From Plantago elongata (lineage: Eukaryota > Streptophyta > Magnoliopsida > Lamiales > Plantaginaceae): a stretch of DNA of 64,000 nt. Below the pieces are notes generated by a model, which was not told where the DNA came from, did not search any database, and saw only the letters and a list, made by a program, of their open reading frames with translations. Shown piece by piece: positions 51,246 to 63,960 of this stretch. The stretch is taken from NCBI GenBank assembly GCA_036897095.1, contig JAYMSP010000044.1, positions 1-64,000 on the forward strand, in the 5' to 3' direction. The first letter of the stretch is position 1; every line of letters begins with the position of its first letter. The position numbers and the translations under genes are program-made.

Positions 51246-54241
51246 TCAGTCTGTTTTAGGTACAAACCGCCACAGGTCAACAGCCACATCAACCTCCTTT
51301 TTCTTGTGAAACTTGTAAAGTTGTGGAACATCGAACCGAAGCTACAGGAAAAGGTTGATTCGCATGAAATCTTATATACGTCAAAAAATATCTATAATAC
51401 TTGAATTGCAAGATAATTGGAAAGAAGCAACTGCACACGCCTTTGAATTCTGATATGAGAACAGCCTTTTCTATTATCATGTTCAAGTTTACACTTTGTG
51501 GTGTCTTTCCCAAGCTGATGGTTGCTAAAAGCACATTTTTTCTGTCACACTTGCGAAAACTAAGTTGAAGTGTAAATGCTATACCTCACATATAACCTCG
51601 GCACTGCTTGCATTGTAGTCTCGCAAAGCTGTTCTTTTAATATGCTGCAAGCGCAAACAATTGCATAATCAAGAATAAATTACACCACTAAATATCAGTA
51701 ACATCCCCATTTGTTTTCAATTTATGATAAGAGTAAGAACATTAAAGGTTATACTAATATAGTAATAGTAATGTACACGATGAAAGTGGTGAGGAGGAAT
51801 TTGCATTGAGGTACATGATCTATAAAATAAGTACATAAAATGCTCAAAGTAGTTATTGCAACATATTTGCCCTCAATAAATTAATTTAAGTTGCTTATGT
51901 TGCCATAGGAACAACTTCACCAACTTTGACTTTTCCAGGTTAATGTACGATAATTTCAGGTAAATGTTGGATTTGTAAACAGAAAACAATGATCGTTGGA
52001 CTTCTGCATAAATGAATCTATAACTCAGAAGAAATAAGAGCAAACACACTACAGAACTTATTCGATTGATACAATAGGACTCCACAAAAACTAGCAGGTA
52101 CTCGATTACAATGGTGCAGATAACCAACATACTTATTGGCCATATTTGTAAGAGAATTATAACAAGCTAGTCTACACCTACGAGAAGTTGAGAACTCAAC
52201 AAATAGACATCATATGGGAAATAATAAGTATGGGGAAAAACCCTCCCTCCTTAAAGAAAGGAAGAGTACAAGGTTAATTGATTCTTTCTAACATTCCACA
52301 ATAGTCTGTCTGTCACAAGTGGAGGCTGATAACTGACTGATAAGCGCTTGGTCTTTTTGAGATGGTTCATCTCCCAATCCTACTTAATTAGAATTGCATA
52401 GATGCATGGTCATCTCCTAATCCTAACGTTGGAAATGACCCTAAGAAAACCAGATATTGACCTCTTAACAAGGTTCGAATTAACTACTAACAAAAAACTA
52501 AAATTAGTGCCTGGTGAATAATATTTTGATACAGCAAAATTACTGTACATAAAATCCACAAGAATTTGGTTTATACTGAGAAAGCTTATACTTTTTTCAA
52601 AATGGAACGCTATCAAATACTTATGTAGTAGGACGGCATATTTTTCTTTATGCTCACAGCTTAGATTATGCAGCACACCAAATAGAAGTCAGCCAAATAT
52701 ATATCAAACTAAATCTACCAAGAAATAAGTAATTCCCAGCTTCAGGTAGATATATTGGCTTACATCTCTTGTTGTTGTCTTGTGCAATGAATAAACTGCC
52801 TGGGATGCAACCTATCATGTCAACAGTCCACACAAAATTAAGATTATGAAGGACATAAGAATCCGCTCAGGATTCATATATGATATAACAGCTTCAACAG
52901 TAATCCTTGAAGTTCGTGGTTTCTACCTTCAAAGCCAAAGATAGGAACTCCATGTCAGCTCCTTTCTTCCGTGTACCAAATGGAGGATTCATTACAACAG
53001 TATCAACAATGCGACCTAAGCAAAAGGCACGCACGCCGTTATGACACTTATGACTCAACCAGATAAATGCCAAGTAAATCTCGTGCAATCCAGGTTCATT
53101 CAATTGAATCAATGACCATTGGATGTGAGAGAAATGTGTTAAGATAGTTCATGCTAGGTGTAGACAATACCTTGCCATGGTAAATGCCTGATATCACATC
53201 GTATGAAATCCATGTTTAGCTGCAAGAGTGTGTCATCATCAACAGATGAAACAAACGAAAACATTTGTACATCACATATTGCCATCATGGGACAGGGCAG
53301 AAACAAATACCTCGAGTTCCTCCGCATTTGACATTGCAATTTCAATAGAGTCAGCATCAACATCAATCCCAATAACATGCCTACAAAATCATAATCAGCA
53401 TGCGTAACATAGCAATGTCAAAAGACCAAACGGGGTTGGAAAAAGAAAGATAAAAGGTGAATCCCATGCATCAAGCATTATCTTTTCTTGAATACATGAC
53501 CTAGATGTAATTTTAACAACAATCCAGTTTTACCAAAGCACTGGGCAAAACCATTCTTACAACACCACCACCCGGCCAAGGTGTAACCACATTCCCATAA
53601 TTGTAAGAGTGGTTTCACAATTGTTAAGGAAAAACTGGTTTTGTTACAAGACCTTATCCAGACCCTACAGGTCACCAATGGAGCAAAGCAAACTATTGCT
53701 TTGCAAAGATTTTCTGTCACCGAATAAGATTGAATAGTCGAATAGTTTAGACCTACTCTGCATCTAAAAGACCAGCAGCAAGTCCTAATGTACCACAGCC
53801 GCAACCAAAATCAGCCACCACTTTACCACTCACATCCCCATATGAATTCTCTGCCTATAAACACATCAAAGATACAGTCTTTAAATTACCTATACAGTAA
53901 CATGAAGCAATGACTCACAACTAGCTACTAAAGGACATCTTTTAACCCAAAAAAAAAAGAAGCAATTGGCATCCAAGAAAGTAGATAAAAGGAGAATTTA
54001 CAGTGTATAATAAGCGAGATGCAATATGGGCTCCAGTGGGATACTGTTCCAATTCAATCTGTTGCAGAATCAAGAGTATTCTTTGTGAAGTTAGCATGAA
54101 AAAAGTGTAACTTTAAGCTCAGAATATTCATAGAAACGTGCTAATAGTGGATTAGAATTAGATAGAGGAAAATAAAAGGACCTTTGGACTATCGAATTGC
54201 TGGAGAGAACCGAGAAGAGCCTCTAGCTGCTTCAGCTTCAT
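51246..54241 (-). CDS. METTL5-type 18S rRNA adenine N6-methyltransferase
   Basis: Exons in gene order: 54241-54182, 54058-54002, 53854-53757, 53380-53311, 53219-53171, 53015-52927, 52811-52764, 51644-51585, 51341-51246; 208 residues, the same size as animal METTL5. The enzyme methylates one adenosine of 18S rRNA near the decoding centre, with TRMT112 as partner in animals. It shows the family start MKLKQLEALLGSLQQFDSPK, IELEQYPTGAHIASRLLYT, SAM motif I VVADFGCGCGTLGLAA (about 51-66), HVIGIDVDADSIEIA, and the catalytic NPPF (121-124) in VVMNPPFGTRKKGADMEFL. It ends LWRFVPKTD. All nine exons are below 100 bp, so no single long frame reveals the gene. The introns are GT-AG. Confidence 0.95.
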
Positions 54242-54399
54242 TTCGAGCTCTGCTGTTTGATTCAGGCCAACAAGGTTAACAGCATTAAGCCCTAGAGCTC
54301 GAGACTGACACTTCTTGATGTTCTTTTCTTATGAAATTGGTGTGAATTTAACATTTAGTAAAAATAAGGGATTGTTTTGTTATTTTTCAAAAAATTTAA

Positions 54400-57300
54400 T
54401 TCTCCACTATTTAGAGATATGATTATATTATAATTAACCACTTTACATTATCTTTTGACACAATTTCATAAATCCGGCCCGATTGAAATGCTTGGTATAT
54501 CTTTTCAATATTTCTTCCTCTCTTTCCCCTAATTTCTCTCATTATTCTCCTCTTCCCTTTTTTCTTTTCTCTTTTTATATCTTTTTTATTCTTCTTGCAA
54601 CTGCACCCTTACTTTTATTTGAGACTTGATTAAAAGTGTTTTGTTCGAGATTATCTTCGTGATTTTGTTCCTTTTCATCACTTTTATGCTTGTTAGGGTT
54701 TTGTTGTTCTGATTTGGGGATCTTTTTGGTTGTTTCTTTGAGTTTTGCATCCATTCGTTCTATATTGGTTGCTATGAATGACATGGAAGGTTCAACAGAT
54801 GGTGGTCGGAATGGAAAGATAATGCAATAATTTGCAATGAAGTCTTTTCTCGTTTTTCGTGTTCTAGACAACTTATGTGTTGGTTGTTGAAGATAGGGAA
54901 CACAATTTATTTATTTTTTTGTGATATAGTACAAAATGCTTGCGGTCATAGGTAAATTCATTGAAGGTTACTTCTTTGATATTATGGTTTTATGAGTACA
55001 TTTTTTATGTGTTTACTAGGAAATATACAAATAACTGTGGTACTTGATGAAGCGCATGGAGATCTTTAAAATGAGAAAAAAAATTAATTTTTTTGATTTG
55101 ATGATGATATTTGTTTTCAATTAACTTTTTTTAGTTTGTTATTAACATAGCAGACAACATTTATATGCGGTTGTTTTCTTTGAACATGTATGTTATTGTA
55201 TGAGAACATGGGTAATTTATCTGGTAACATGGCTTGTTTTTTTCTGGGTACACGAATTATATGCTTTACTTTTATTTCATGGTTTACTTCTTATGTGTTT
55301 CTGAGAGAACATGATTTGTATGCTTGAGAACATGGGTTAATTCTCTGGGAACATGGCTTGTTGTTTTAAAAACATATATTTTATGCTTTAAATTTGTGAT
55401 AAGAAGGTTGACGATAAGATAAAGAGGAAGGAGGCAGAGACATTGACATAGAAGAGGGCCAAAGAATCAAAGAAGACGGAGGACGAAGCATCACATAAAT
55501 AGATGTTGAAGCATCATTGAAAACATAGGGTGATGATCAAATGAATCTTATTGTTGAAGTAGATGATGTGAAATCGATAGAGATAAGGGCGAGGTAAAAG
55601 GTACCAAGGGAAGGAAAGGAAAGACTAGTTTGGTAAGTTAAATTTTATGTTGTGAAGATTGGTTTTGTAGTATTTCCTTAGTGGTAGTTGTAACTGAACA
55701 CAATACTTGGTTGTAAATGTAACTAAATACTTAATTTTCTGCTTGATGTACAAGTTTGAATATATTTTAAGATCATGGTTTAATATGTTGAGATCATGTG
55801 TTCATATATTGAAATCATTGTATTATATTGAGAACATTGTTTAACATTTTGGGATCATGGATATTACAATTGAGAACGTGAAAATGATGTTTGAGCACAT
55901 GTGTTAGTACATTGAGATCATGTATTAATATGTGATATCATTGTGTTATATTGAGAATATTTTTAAATATTTTTGAGATATAATTGAGAACATGGTTATG
56001 ATGTTTGAGTACGTGGGTTAATATGTTGATATCGTTATGTGTTATCTTGAGATCATTCTTTAACATTTCTTTGAGATCATAGGTATATAGTTGATAACAT
56101 TGGTATGATGCTTGTGTACATGGAAACATTCACATATTCCAATAAAAATACAGAAACAAAGTTCATATTTTATGTTTGATGTACAATTATCTATCAATAA
56201 AGTAGTGAACTAAGTTTTTGAATGCATAAAATAGTGAAGTGAGTTTTTGAATAGATAAAGTAGTGACTATATCAAGTGTTTATTTGAATGTTTGTTTCAA
56301 ACTCATTAGTGATTTGGCTTCTTCCCTTTCAAGTTTGCTCTTGACTCTTTATGGGTTTCTTCCTTTGATTTGGTTAAATCTGGATCTTTTACTCCTCCTC
56401 CTTCTTCTTCTTCTTCAAGTTAATGAATTAAGTAACCTTCATCAACAAATAACCCTCGATACATTAATACTAGCCAATCACAAATTGCAAACTTTTCAAC
56501 GTGCAACACCATCATTTTTATACCTGCAAGGGACATATCTATATTATCAAACAAACTACATATATTATGTTTCAAATGTTACGCAAATAAATGTCTATGT
56601 TTGCAAACCAACTACTACATTACAATAATGGGTTAAAACTGCATAAAACATGGAAAAAATAGCAGAGAACATGAAATGTCATGCACAAAAATTTCTCATA
56701 ATGGCAAATCAACTACTATATTGTTATCATGAGTCAAACTCCTAGAAACATAGATACAATTGCCGGGAACATGGAATGTCATGCAAATAAATTCCTCATA
56801 ATGACAGAGCAACTACTACACTGTAGTCATGGGTCAAACTGTAGGAACCATAACTCAAATAACAAAGAACATGGAATATCTTAAAAACAACATATCAACT
56901 ACTACATTATAATCATGGGTCAAATTGCATAAAATATGGGCCAAATAGATGAGAACATGGAGTATACTACAAATACGATTACATATGCACACAGCACAAC
57001 TATTTCATACCAAATATAGTGAGTATTACACAAAACATAAGCAAAATGGTAGATAACGTGGACTATGCTTCAAAAAAAATTCACACGAGCTGAGCATTTA
57101 TTTCATAGCAAATACAGGGGATGTTGAGAACATGTGGTATATTGGCGAGAAGATAGTATATATACGTAAGAGCATAGGGCGAACAGTAAAAAACATAACT
57201 CAAAATGATTTTGTGAAAAAACAAAGCACAAAATGACAGTCAGGTTTTAAGTGAAAATATAGGACATATTCCTGAGAACATGGAACATATACGAAAAAAC

Positions 57301-57720
57301 ATAGAAACATTGTATACCTTGTTTTTTCAGACGATCTAAGTTTATCATTGTGATCAAATTTCGAATGAAAACGTCGTTCGTTCATTTATTTCATCTTCGT
57401 TCATCAACTATAACATGAATCGATCGGTACATCAATGGTTTCATATAATCAACACAAAATCACAACATATTCATCTAAATTCAAAGAAATCAAAGACATA
57501 CCTTGTCCGGTCTACTTTTTTTGCAGCTTCCTGATGTTGGAGCTTGAATGGCGAGCAATATATCAGCTTCCAATGATCGATTTCGTCGGATTTGAAGAGG
57601 CGAAAATCGCAGTTAAGAGCTAGAAGCTCTGATCGATCATCAATGACGATTAGAGAGAGAAAGAAGAGAGAGAGAAATGAGGAGGGGCAGTTAAGTGTGG
57701 GCTGAGGGTTTGAGAGCTAG
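54400..57720. repeat. Repeat-rich block with many GAGAACATG / GAGATCATG words
   Basis: The words gagaacatg, gggaacatgg and gagatcatg recur dozens of times between about 55190 and 57290, mostly on the + strand, with no coding frame that I recognise. On the left lies a minus-strand frame (54575-54871) rich in Lys, Glu and Asn, of unknown nature. On the right a GA-rich stretch (57648-57685) closes the block. It looks like the inside of a non-autonomous DNA transposon or a decayed satellite, but I found no convincing terminal repeats or target duplication. Confidence 0.5.
56540..56960 (+). repeat. Tandem repeat of about 100 bp, four to five units
   Basis: The anchor word caactacta recurs at 56609, 56710, 56810 and 56896 (periods 101, 100 and 86). 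Each is followed by an at-rich word ending atcatgggt and then by a ..aacatgg.atgtcatgca part. Units are diverged by many substitutions. Confidence 0.85.
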
Positions 57721-59274
57721 GGTTTTGACTTTTATATTGATCCATATAATTATAGTCCGATCCACCTTCTGGCCCTTAGGTTGGGGTGTTTCTAATAACT
57801 AGTTATTAGTTGGGGTTAATTTGTAATATATAAAAAGTATATCTTAAGTTCTTTATTTAAGGATGTCTCTTAGGATACTTTCTCTTAATTCTCTGGATGA
57901 GTTTTTTATCGACCATTGCCACCCTTTTAGAATTTTGGACCTAAACTAATTAAATATATCTAGTAGCCTCATAATTAAAGTCGTAGCATTCTCCAATATC
58001 GAGTGTTATTTGTGGTGTGTAGTTCGTGATTTATATACGTAATTCATAGAGTTTGATTTTTGGGTTCATCACATCATACAAATACAAACATTAATTTATA
58101 AATAACTATGTTGTTGCAAACGATGACATATTACGAAAGAAATTAGAATTATGAGTAATCCAAAATGTCAATATAGTTGGTTTGAATAATTCAAAGGCAT
58201 TGAGTACTAACAAAGTTTAATCCCACTCATTAGAACTTAGAATTGAACTTGCATGTAATTTTGAAATGTTAAATGAAAGACATGTAATCATTTATAAAGT
58301 TCTAATATGCACACACGAGTCACGACATAATATGTGAGTGACTATATATATTGGTTTATAAAGTTATTATATAATTCAAATTGCAGTCCATAAATAACTG
58401 TGTCGGTTTTAAAGCTCCGAATTCAACCAACCAGTGAACAAGTGTTACATTTCCTAATCAAATGATTTTAAAAGTTAACCCTACTTTATCATCTCTATTT
58501 TATATATCTCATATATCTTCTTTATTAAGTCGACATTTTTTTAAATGCTCCATTTGTACTAAAATTACTACTTATAGAGCATACTTTATAGGTAAACTGG
58601 TCATTTGAAAAAGTAGTTGTTAAATTGCGACTTAACATTTCATTTTCTGAAAGTGGATCATAATTGTGATACCTAAAATGTCCAATCTACTTGAAGAAAG
58701 TATCACCGGTACAGAGAAGTTAATACCAGTGTTGAAGGATAAAGATAGCCCAACCCAGAGAAATGAATAAAGTAGAGCATAGCATTGAATGCAGCTGTTA
58801 TGATCGAGCCGTTTGATAATAAACAGGGTCCCATTATTATTCAAAAAAAGGAAATGCTTTTCTTTTCTTCCATTGATTCAAATATATTTCTGTTGGGTTT
58901 GAAATTTATTGAGAGGGATGAAAAGGAGTGTTTGACTCTAAGTCCATTACTACTATACTCTCTCTTTCTCTGTAACACACATGCCTAACTGTGTCTCTAT
59001 CTTTGTCTTTTAATGTCTCTCATTCTTGAAACTCCAAAACTTGCCAATACCAATTACTACTAGCCTCTCTTTCTATATCTATACTACTATATCCCTCTCC
59101 TTGTCTGCCTGCTTTTACCGATTCTAGATACTCTTCTCTTTCTACACTTTCATCCAACATCTTTTCTAGCTCCACTTTTCTGTGTTTTGTTTTTGAAATC
59201 AAAATCAAGTCTTGTGTAAAAGGGACTACTCATCAACTGACTCTAGAAAGAAGAAGGGGGAGGGTTCAAGAAAA
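57721..59274. other. Spacer and ROP 5' leader
   Basis: AT-rich spacer, then from about 58950 a pyrimidine-rich stretch (repeated tctctctttc words) that likely is the promoter-proximal region and 5' leader of the ROP gene. No other gene seen. Confidence 0.55.
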
Positions 59275-61446
59275 ATGAGTGCTTCAAAGTTCATTAAATG
59301 TGTCACTGTTGGAGATGGAGCTGTTGGCAAAACCTGCATGCTCATCTGCTACACCAGCAACAAGTTTCCTACTGTTAGTCTTTTCCTTATATATATATAT
59401 TTTTATGTATCCTATTGTTGGGTTCTAGCTCCAGAGTAAAAATCTTGTCTTGTTTCCCATTTATAGTCCTTTCCCCATAAGTTCAAGAGTAAAAATCTTG
59501 TCTTGTTTCACATTTCTATAAGATTATACCATCTGGGCTTCTTTATGTGAGACTATATGTATTCCTGTTTGGCAGGATTATATTCCAACTGTGTTTGACA
59601 ATTTTAGTGCTAATGTGGCTGTTGATGGCAACATTGTCAACTTAGGGCTTTGGGATACTGCAGGTGAATAGTGACTTTTATATGTTCTGTTTGAACTTTG
59701 AAGAGAAATTTATCTATCTTGTCTTTGAAACATGTCTAATTTGTGTCAATTTATGTGGTTTTGCAGGTCAAGAAGATTACAGTAGGTTGAGGCCACTGAG
59801 TTACAGAGGTGCTGACATTTTTGTGTTGGCTTTCTCCTTGATCAGTAGGGCAAGCTATGAGAATGTCCTCAAGAAGGTACACATTTTGTTTCTCTGACTT
59901 TCTTGGTTGTCTTTTATGCATATCTAGATAGATAGATGGTAAGAGCTTAGATTTTATTTAGTTTATCTATGTAGAAAACTAGAAGACTTCACAACGTTCA
60001 TAGTTTAGAACTTCCATGTTTATTTTGGCATGTGAATTATCTGTACCAGTCACATAAGTTCTTAGTTCTACACAATTGCTTCATGATTCAGCTTGTTAGT
60101 TGCAAAGCTTAATTTCAATAGTTCTTGTTTTATAAGGAATAACATTCTAGAAGACAGTATTCCTAATACACTATTCTGATTTTCATCTCAGTGGATGCCT
60201 GAACTTCGTCGATTTGCACCCAATGTTCCAATCGTACTTGTTGGAACCAAATTAGGTATGTCCTGAAAGTTTAGGACACAAGTTCACATGCTATTTTGGG
60301 TTGTTTGGAGTGTTAATCATGTGACACTATGTCGTTTGAATTTTGGTTATTCTTTTCCGGCATCAGATCTTCGTGAAGACAGCGGATATCTGGCCGATCA
60401 TGTGGGAGCTAACTTCATTACCACATCTCAAGTGTGTAACTATCCTCTGTTTTATCACTCAAGGTCATGTTGGCATTAAGCAAAGACTGACTATATGTTG
60501 CCAATGTGCAGGGAGAGGAGTTGCGAAAACAAATTGGCGCAGCTGCTTATATAGAGTGCAGCTCAAAGACTCAACAGGTTGATTCATTGTCAATTTACGC
60601 CCTTATAATAACAAGCCTTAAGTTGAATGATCAAGAGAACTTCTTGCAAGAACTTATTATGATATCTACATGTCTGGCAGAACGTCAAAGCTGTCTTCGA
60701 TACTGCAATTAAGGTTGTGCTTCAACCACCACGGAGGAAGGAAACAGTGACAAAGAGAAGACACAGGAGTAGTGGTTGCTCCATTGCGTAAGTACAGCCT
60801 TATACTAATTTAATCATTTATGTACATGGTCCAGTAGTTACTGTGTCTCAAGAACAGGGGAAATTGGGTAGTTGATGAGGTGAAGTAACATGCACAAGGT
60901 ATGGTGAATGCCAGTGTATAGAGTCGAAGAGATGTGGACCCATACTTCATAGTAAAGCATGTCTTCGAGTACATGGTCCTGCAAGCGTAGTTTCACTATG
61001 TAAACATGTACAGGCATCATAGGCTAATCATAGCCAACGAGATAGGAAAAGTGTGTTTCATTTCTCATGTAAGTCCAGTTGAACTAAGAACTCAGAGAAC
61101 CCATACTTACAGTAGCATCAACACAGATAACTTACTCAGAGAACCCATACTTCAAGAGATGCATCTCCTAAGTTTGAGCCTAACCGAAGTATGGACCAGG
61201 ATTCAGTAGACATCTTAGGTGCCAAAACATCTGGTTTACTCTGGATGTTGGTCATGTCATTTTCATTCTGTTGTTTTGGCGCATTAAGGATTTGTCATTG
61301 GTGAAGTTGCAGAAAATTATGTTGTCTGGTGCAGTCAGGCCCGGGGCTTTAAAACTGTGTGTTCCTGCAATTGTTTTACTAACTCTGTTTACATATATCA
61401 TTGGTAATATTGCAGGAGTATCGTCTGCGGTGGTTGTGCTGCTTAG
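59275..61446 (+). CDS. ROP/RAC small GTPase, type II (ROP9/10/11 group)
   Basis: Exons: 59275-59373, 59576-59663, 59767-59876, 60192-60255, 60367-60431, 60512-60577, 60681-60787, 61416-61446; 209 residues. A plasma-membrane switch of the Rho family, acting in polar growth, cytoskeleton control and hormone (ABA) signalling. Seen: P-loop GDGAVGKT, switch I region [33 protein letters not shown] (switch II), GTKLD, and ECSSKT. The tail is basic ([15 protein letters not shown]) and ends [14 protein letters not shown] without a CaaX box, the mark of type II ROPs, which are S-acylated on the Cys residues. The last 10 residues come from a separate exon (61416-61446) after a 628-bp intron; without it the protein would lack most of the acylation motif. 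All sites are GT-AG. Confidence 0.95.
59433..59508 (+). repeat. Short duplication in ROP intron 1
   Basis: agagtaaaaatcttgtcttg and the following bases stand at 59433 and again at 59486, period 53 bp. Confidence 0.85.
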
Positions 61447-62287
61447 CAACGTGGGATTACTTCAATCGATCACTTTTGGCAACTGTATCAGGAGTACTTG
61501 TTCTGTAACCTGAGCAGATTAATGTGTAAACGTTTCGTGCACTTTCACGCGTACCTTACAGTATCGTTTGATGTGATATTATTTGTAGAATCCAATGGCA
61601 TATGTATGAGAAGGAATTTGTTCATTCCCTTAACCTCCAGGTGCATCACCATGGTTTTGTTCTTTATAGCAGCAGTGTTCTTTTTTAGTCTTTACTAGTT
61701 AAAGAATTTGAATCATTCTCTTTTCACACTGCCTATGACTGGGGGAAATAAGACCATATGAAGTGGAATCTACTAAATCGAATTAATAGAAAACCAAGGA
61801 AACCTAAGCAAAAGAGAGTGCCTGGATATGTTTAAGCCGGAACACTCAATTTCATGCTCAATGGTTGAAACTCATTTTCACCAATTTCATTATCACCAAA
61901 CTACATTAACTTCCAACACGGATCTGACTCTTTAGTAAGCCGGCTCCCAAAACCCAAAAACTGATCAAGTGTGAGAACATTTTGGACCAGGGAAACAATT
62001 CACAACTTATCTTGGACCAGACCAGACTAACAATAACAAATATCAAAGCAAGAATGTCTCCATAACAATTAACAACGCACAACACATCTCAAATACAAGT
62101 GGATCTTATTAAGAGGATCGGAAGTAATAGCTTATTAAGATGAGAACGGAGGGTCTTATTGCACAGAAGAGTGGAACAAATACTTATAAAATATCACAGA
62201 CAATGGAGGGAACTCTGCAGCCTTTTCCTTTATTATAGGCCCAGTATAATTTTACACATCACCCTGGAATAATGTACAATAAGTACA
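61447..62287. other. Spacer between ROP and the AIM1-like gene (convergent)
   Basis: 3' untranslated regions of two convergent genes; nothing else seen. Confidence 0.55.
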
Positions 62288-63960
62288 TCACAGACGTGGT
62301 CTTGCTTCCAAAGATTTCTCGACTGGTGCACTCTGCAGAGAAAAAGTCGATAACATGTTAATAGAGTATGCTATTACACTAGTTACTTTCAGTTTGAAGC
62401 CTCAAATGGTAACACCAAAGATGAGCTTTCAATTCCACACACAGAACAATCACACAATATCACTATCAAAAGATGATCACAATAGCCAAAAATTCTTATC
62501 ACAAAGCAATTACCTTTCCAGAGAAGTAAAATAAATATGCACAATGTCATATAATTATAGAAGTGGAGATAAAGGAAGAGAAAGTACTAACAAAATCTAA
62601 TTTTCACTTGTTCGGGCAAAAAAACAGAGGCGGGATTACCTCAAAGGATCATTACTTGAGCTCCAACAAGTCAATTTACAACCAGTCAATTTGAGGCCAA
62701 AGACTGTTATTTAGTGGATACCCGGTCACACTTTTTAACTTTCTATAACAAGCTACTGACCCAAAGCACTCAAAACTTTCTTAATTAATCACGATGCAGA
62801 AATTTCACCTCTGTCGATTTAGCAAAAAAAATTATTGTAGCGACATCTAAAACCATAACCAATAAAATTAACTTGCACAAAGAAATCACTTTCAGTTACA
62901 CTAGCTTTTCTATGGGGGTAAAATACAACAAAATCAAGAATATTTACCAGTGGAATGCCCCGTTTTGCTCTTTCTTCCAGAAACTTAGACGGTTTGAAGA
63001 AATCACCGTATAGTTCAGACCATTTTTTGAGACTTCTATATACATAATCTGCTCCAATCGTGTCTGCCCAGAAAATAACACCACCACTGCAGCCAAAAGC
63101 AAAATGTCACTTACTTTTCTCCTCTAAACAGTAACGTCATAATTGGGATCTTGACGATAATACATTACGAGTAATGAACTATTGGCCAAGTATTAATAGT
63201 ATCTTTTTCCCTTCCTTGCCCACTCCTACTTGTGCCCAAATTAGTTAAATTTTGATCTTTCAAATAAACATTTCCCATTCTGATGCAGTCAAGTTTGATA
63301 TCTTTGTGTAGCTCCAGGTACATTTATGTTCACAAATCTCAATACTCCCAAACCTTTGCTCACTAAGCGAATAGAAAAGTTATACTACTATAGTATATGT
63401 TAGTACTTGTTATCTTAACATCAGCTTTTAGTGTTCAAGTAAATTGAGTGAGCTTATTCCAAATAAGAATAAAATAAGCTACCATAACTTGATTGAAAAA
63501 AGCAGCAGCAAAGAGATCGATATGCTGGAAAACTGACCGAAAAGATGGGAAGCTCATGCCAAGAAGAGTTGCAACGTCAAGGTCTGATGCTCGAACTACA
63601 ACTCCATCCTCCAGAACGCGACATGCTTCATTAACCACTGGAAAGAGTACCATATTGACGACTTCTTCATCCGTTACAGATATTGGCTGCATGGAATATC
63701 CAGAACAAAGTATTTACTACAAGTCTTAAAGTGCACAAACAGACATGCCCACATTAAAAGAATCTGAGTACAAATACCCAAGAAGATTTGTAATTTAACT
63801 AATTAATTTTCATATACGCAGTAAACCATGCCACTTACCTTTCCTCCAGGCATTAAATTGGTACGCCTCCTAGATTCCTCTATGAGAGGGAGCACTGAAG
63901 GATTAGGTCTAGGTTTGCTTCCTTTCTCATAAATAAAGAATCCTTGACCATTAATTTTAC
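62288..63960 (-). CDS. Peroxisomal multifunctional protein of fatty-acid beta-oxidation, AIM1-like (3' part)
   Basis: Exons seen, in gene order: 63960-63839, 63686-63538, 63086-62948, 62332-62288 (TGA). The gene starts beyond the right edge; about 151 C-terminal residues are visible. Plant MFPs join 2-enoyl-CoA hydratase and L-3-hydroxyacyl-CoA dehydrogenase activities; the part seen is the C-terminal dehydrogenase helical domain. Key words: GKINGQGFFIYEKGSKPRPN, EESRRRTNLMPGGKPISVTD, FPVVNEACRVLEDGVVVRAS, GMSFPSFRGGVIFWADTIGA, GDFFKPSKFLEERAKRGIPL. The SRRRTN..PGGKPISVTD stretch fits AIM1 better than MFP2. It ends ...LEARPRL; PRL is a minor but known plant PTS1 peroxisome signal. Introns are GT-AG; at the last acceptor two AGs overlap and only the first keeps the frame to this ending. 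Confidence 0.92.

Noticed and set aside
54575-54871. Minus-strand 98-residue frame rich in Lys, Glu and Asn as a gene
   Set aside because: Low complexity, no recognisable domain, inside the repeat block; left as part of that block.
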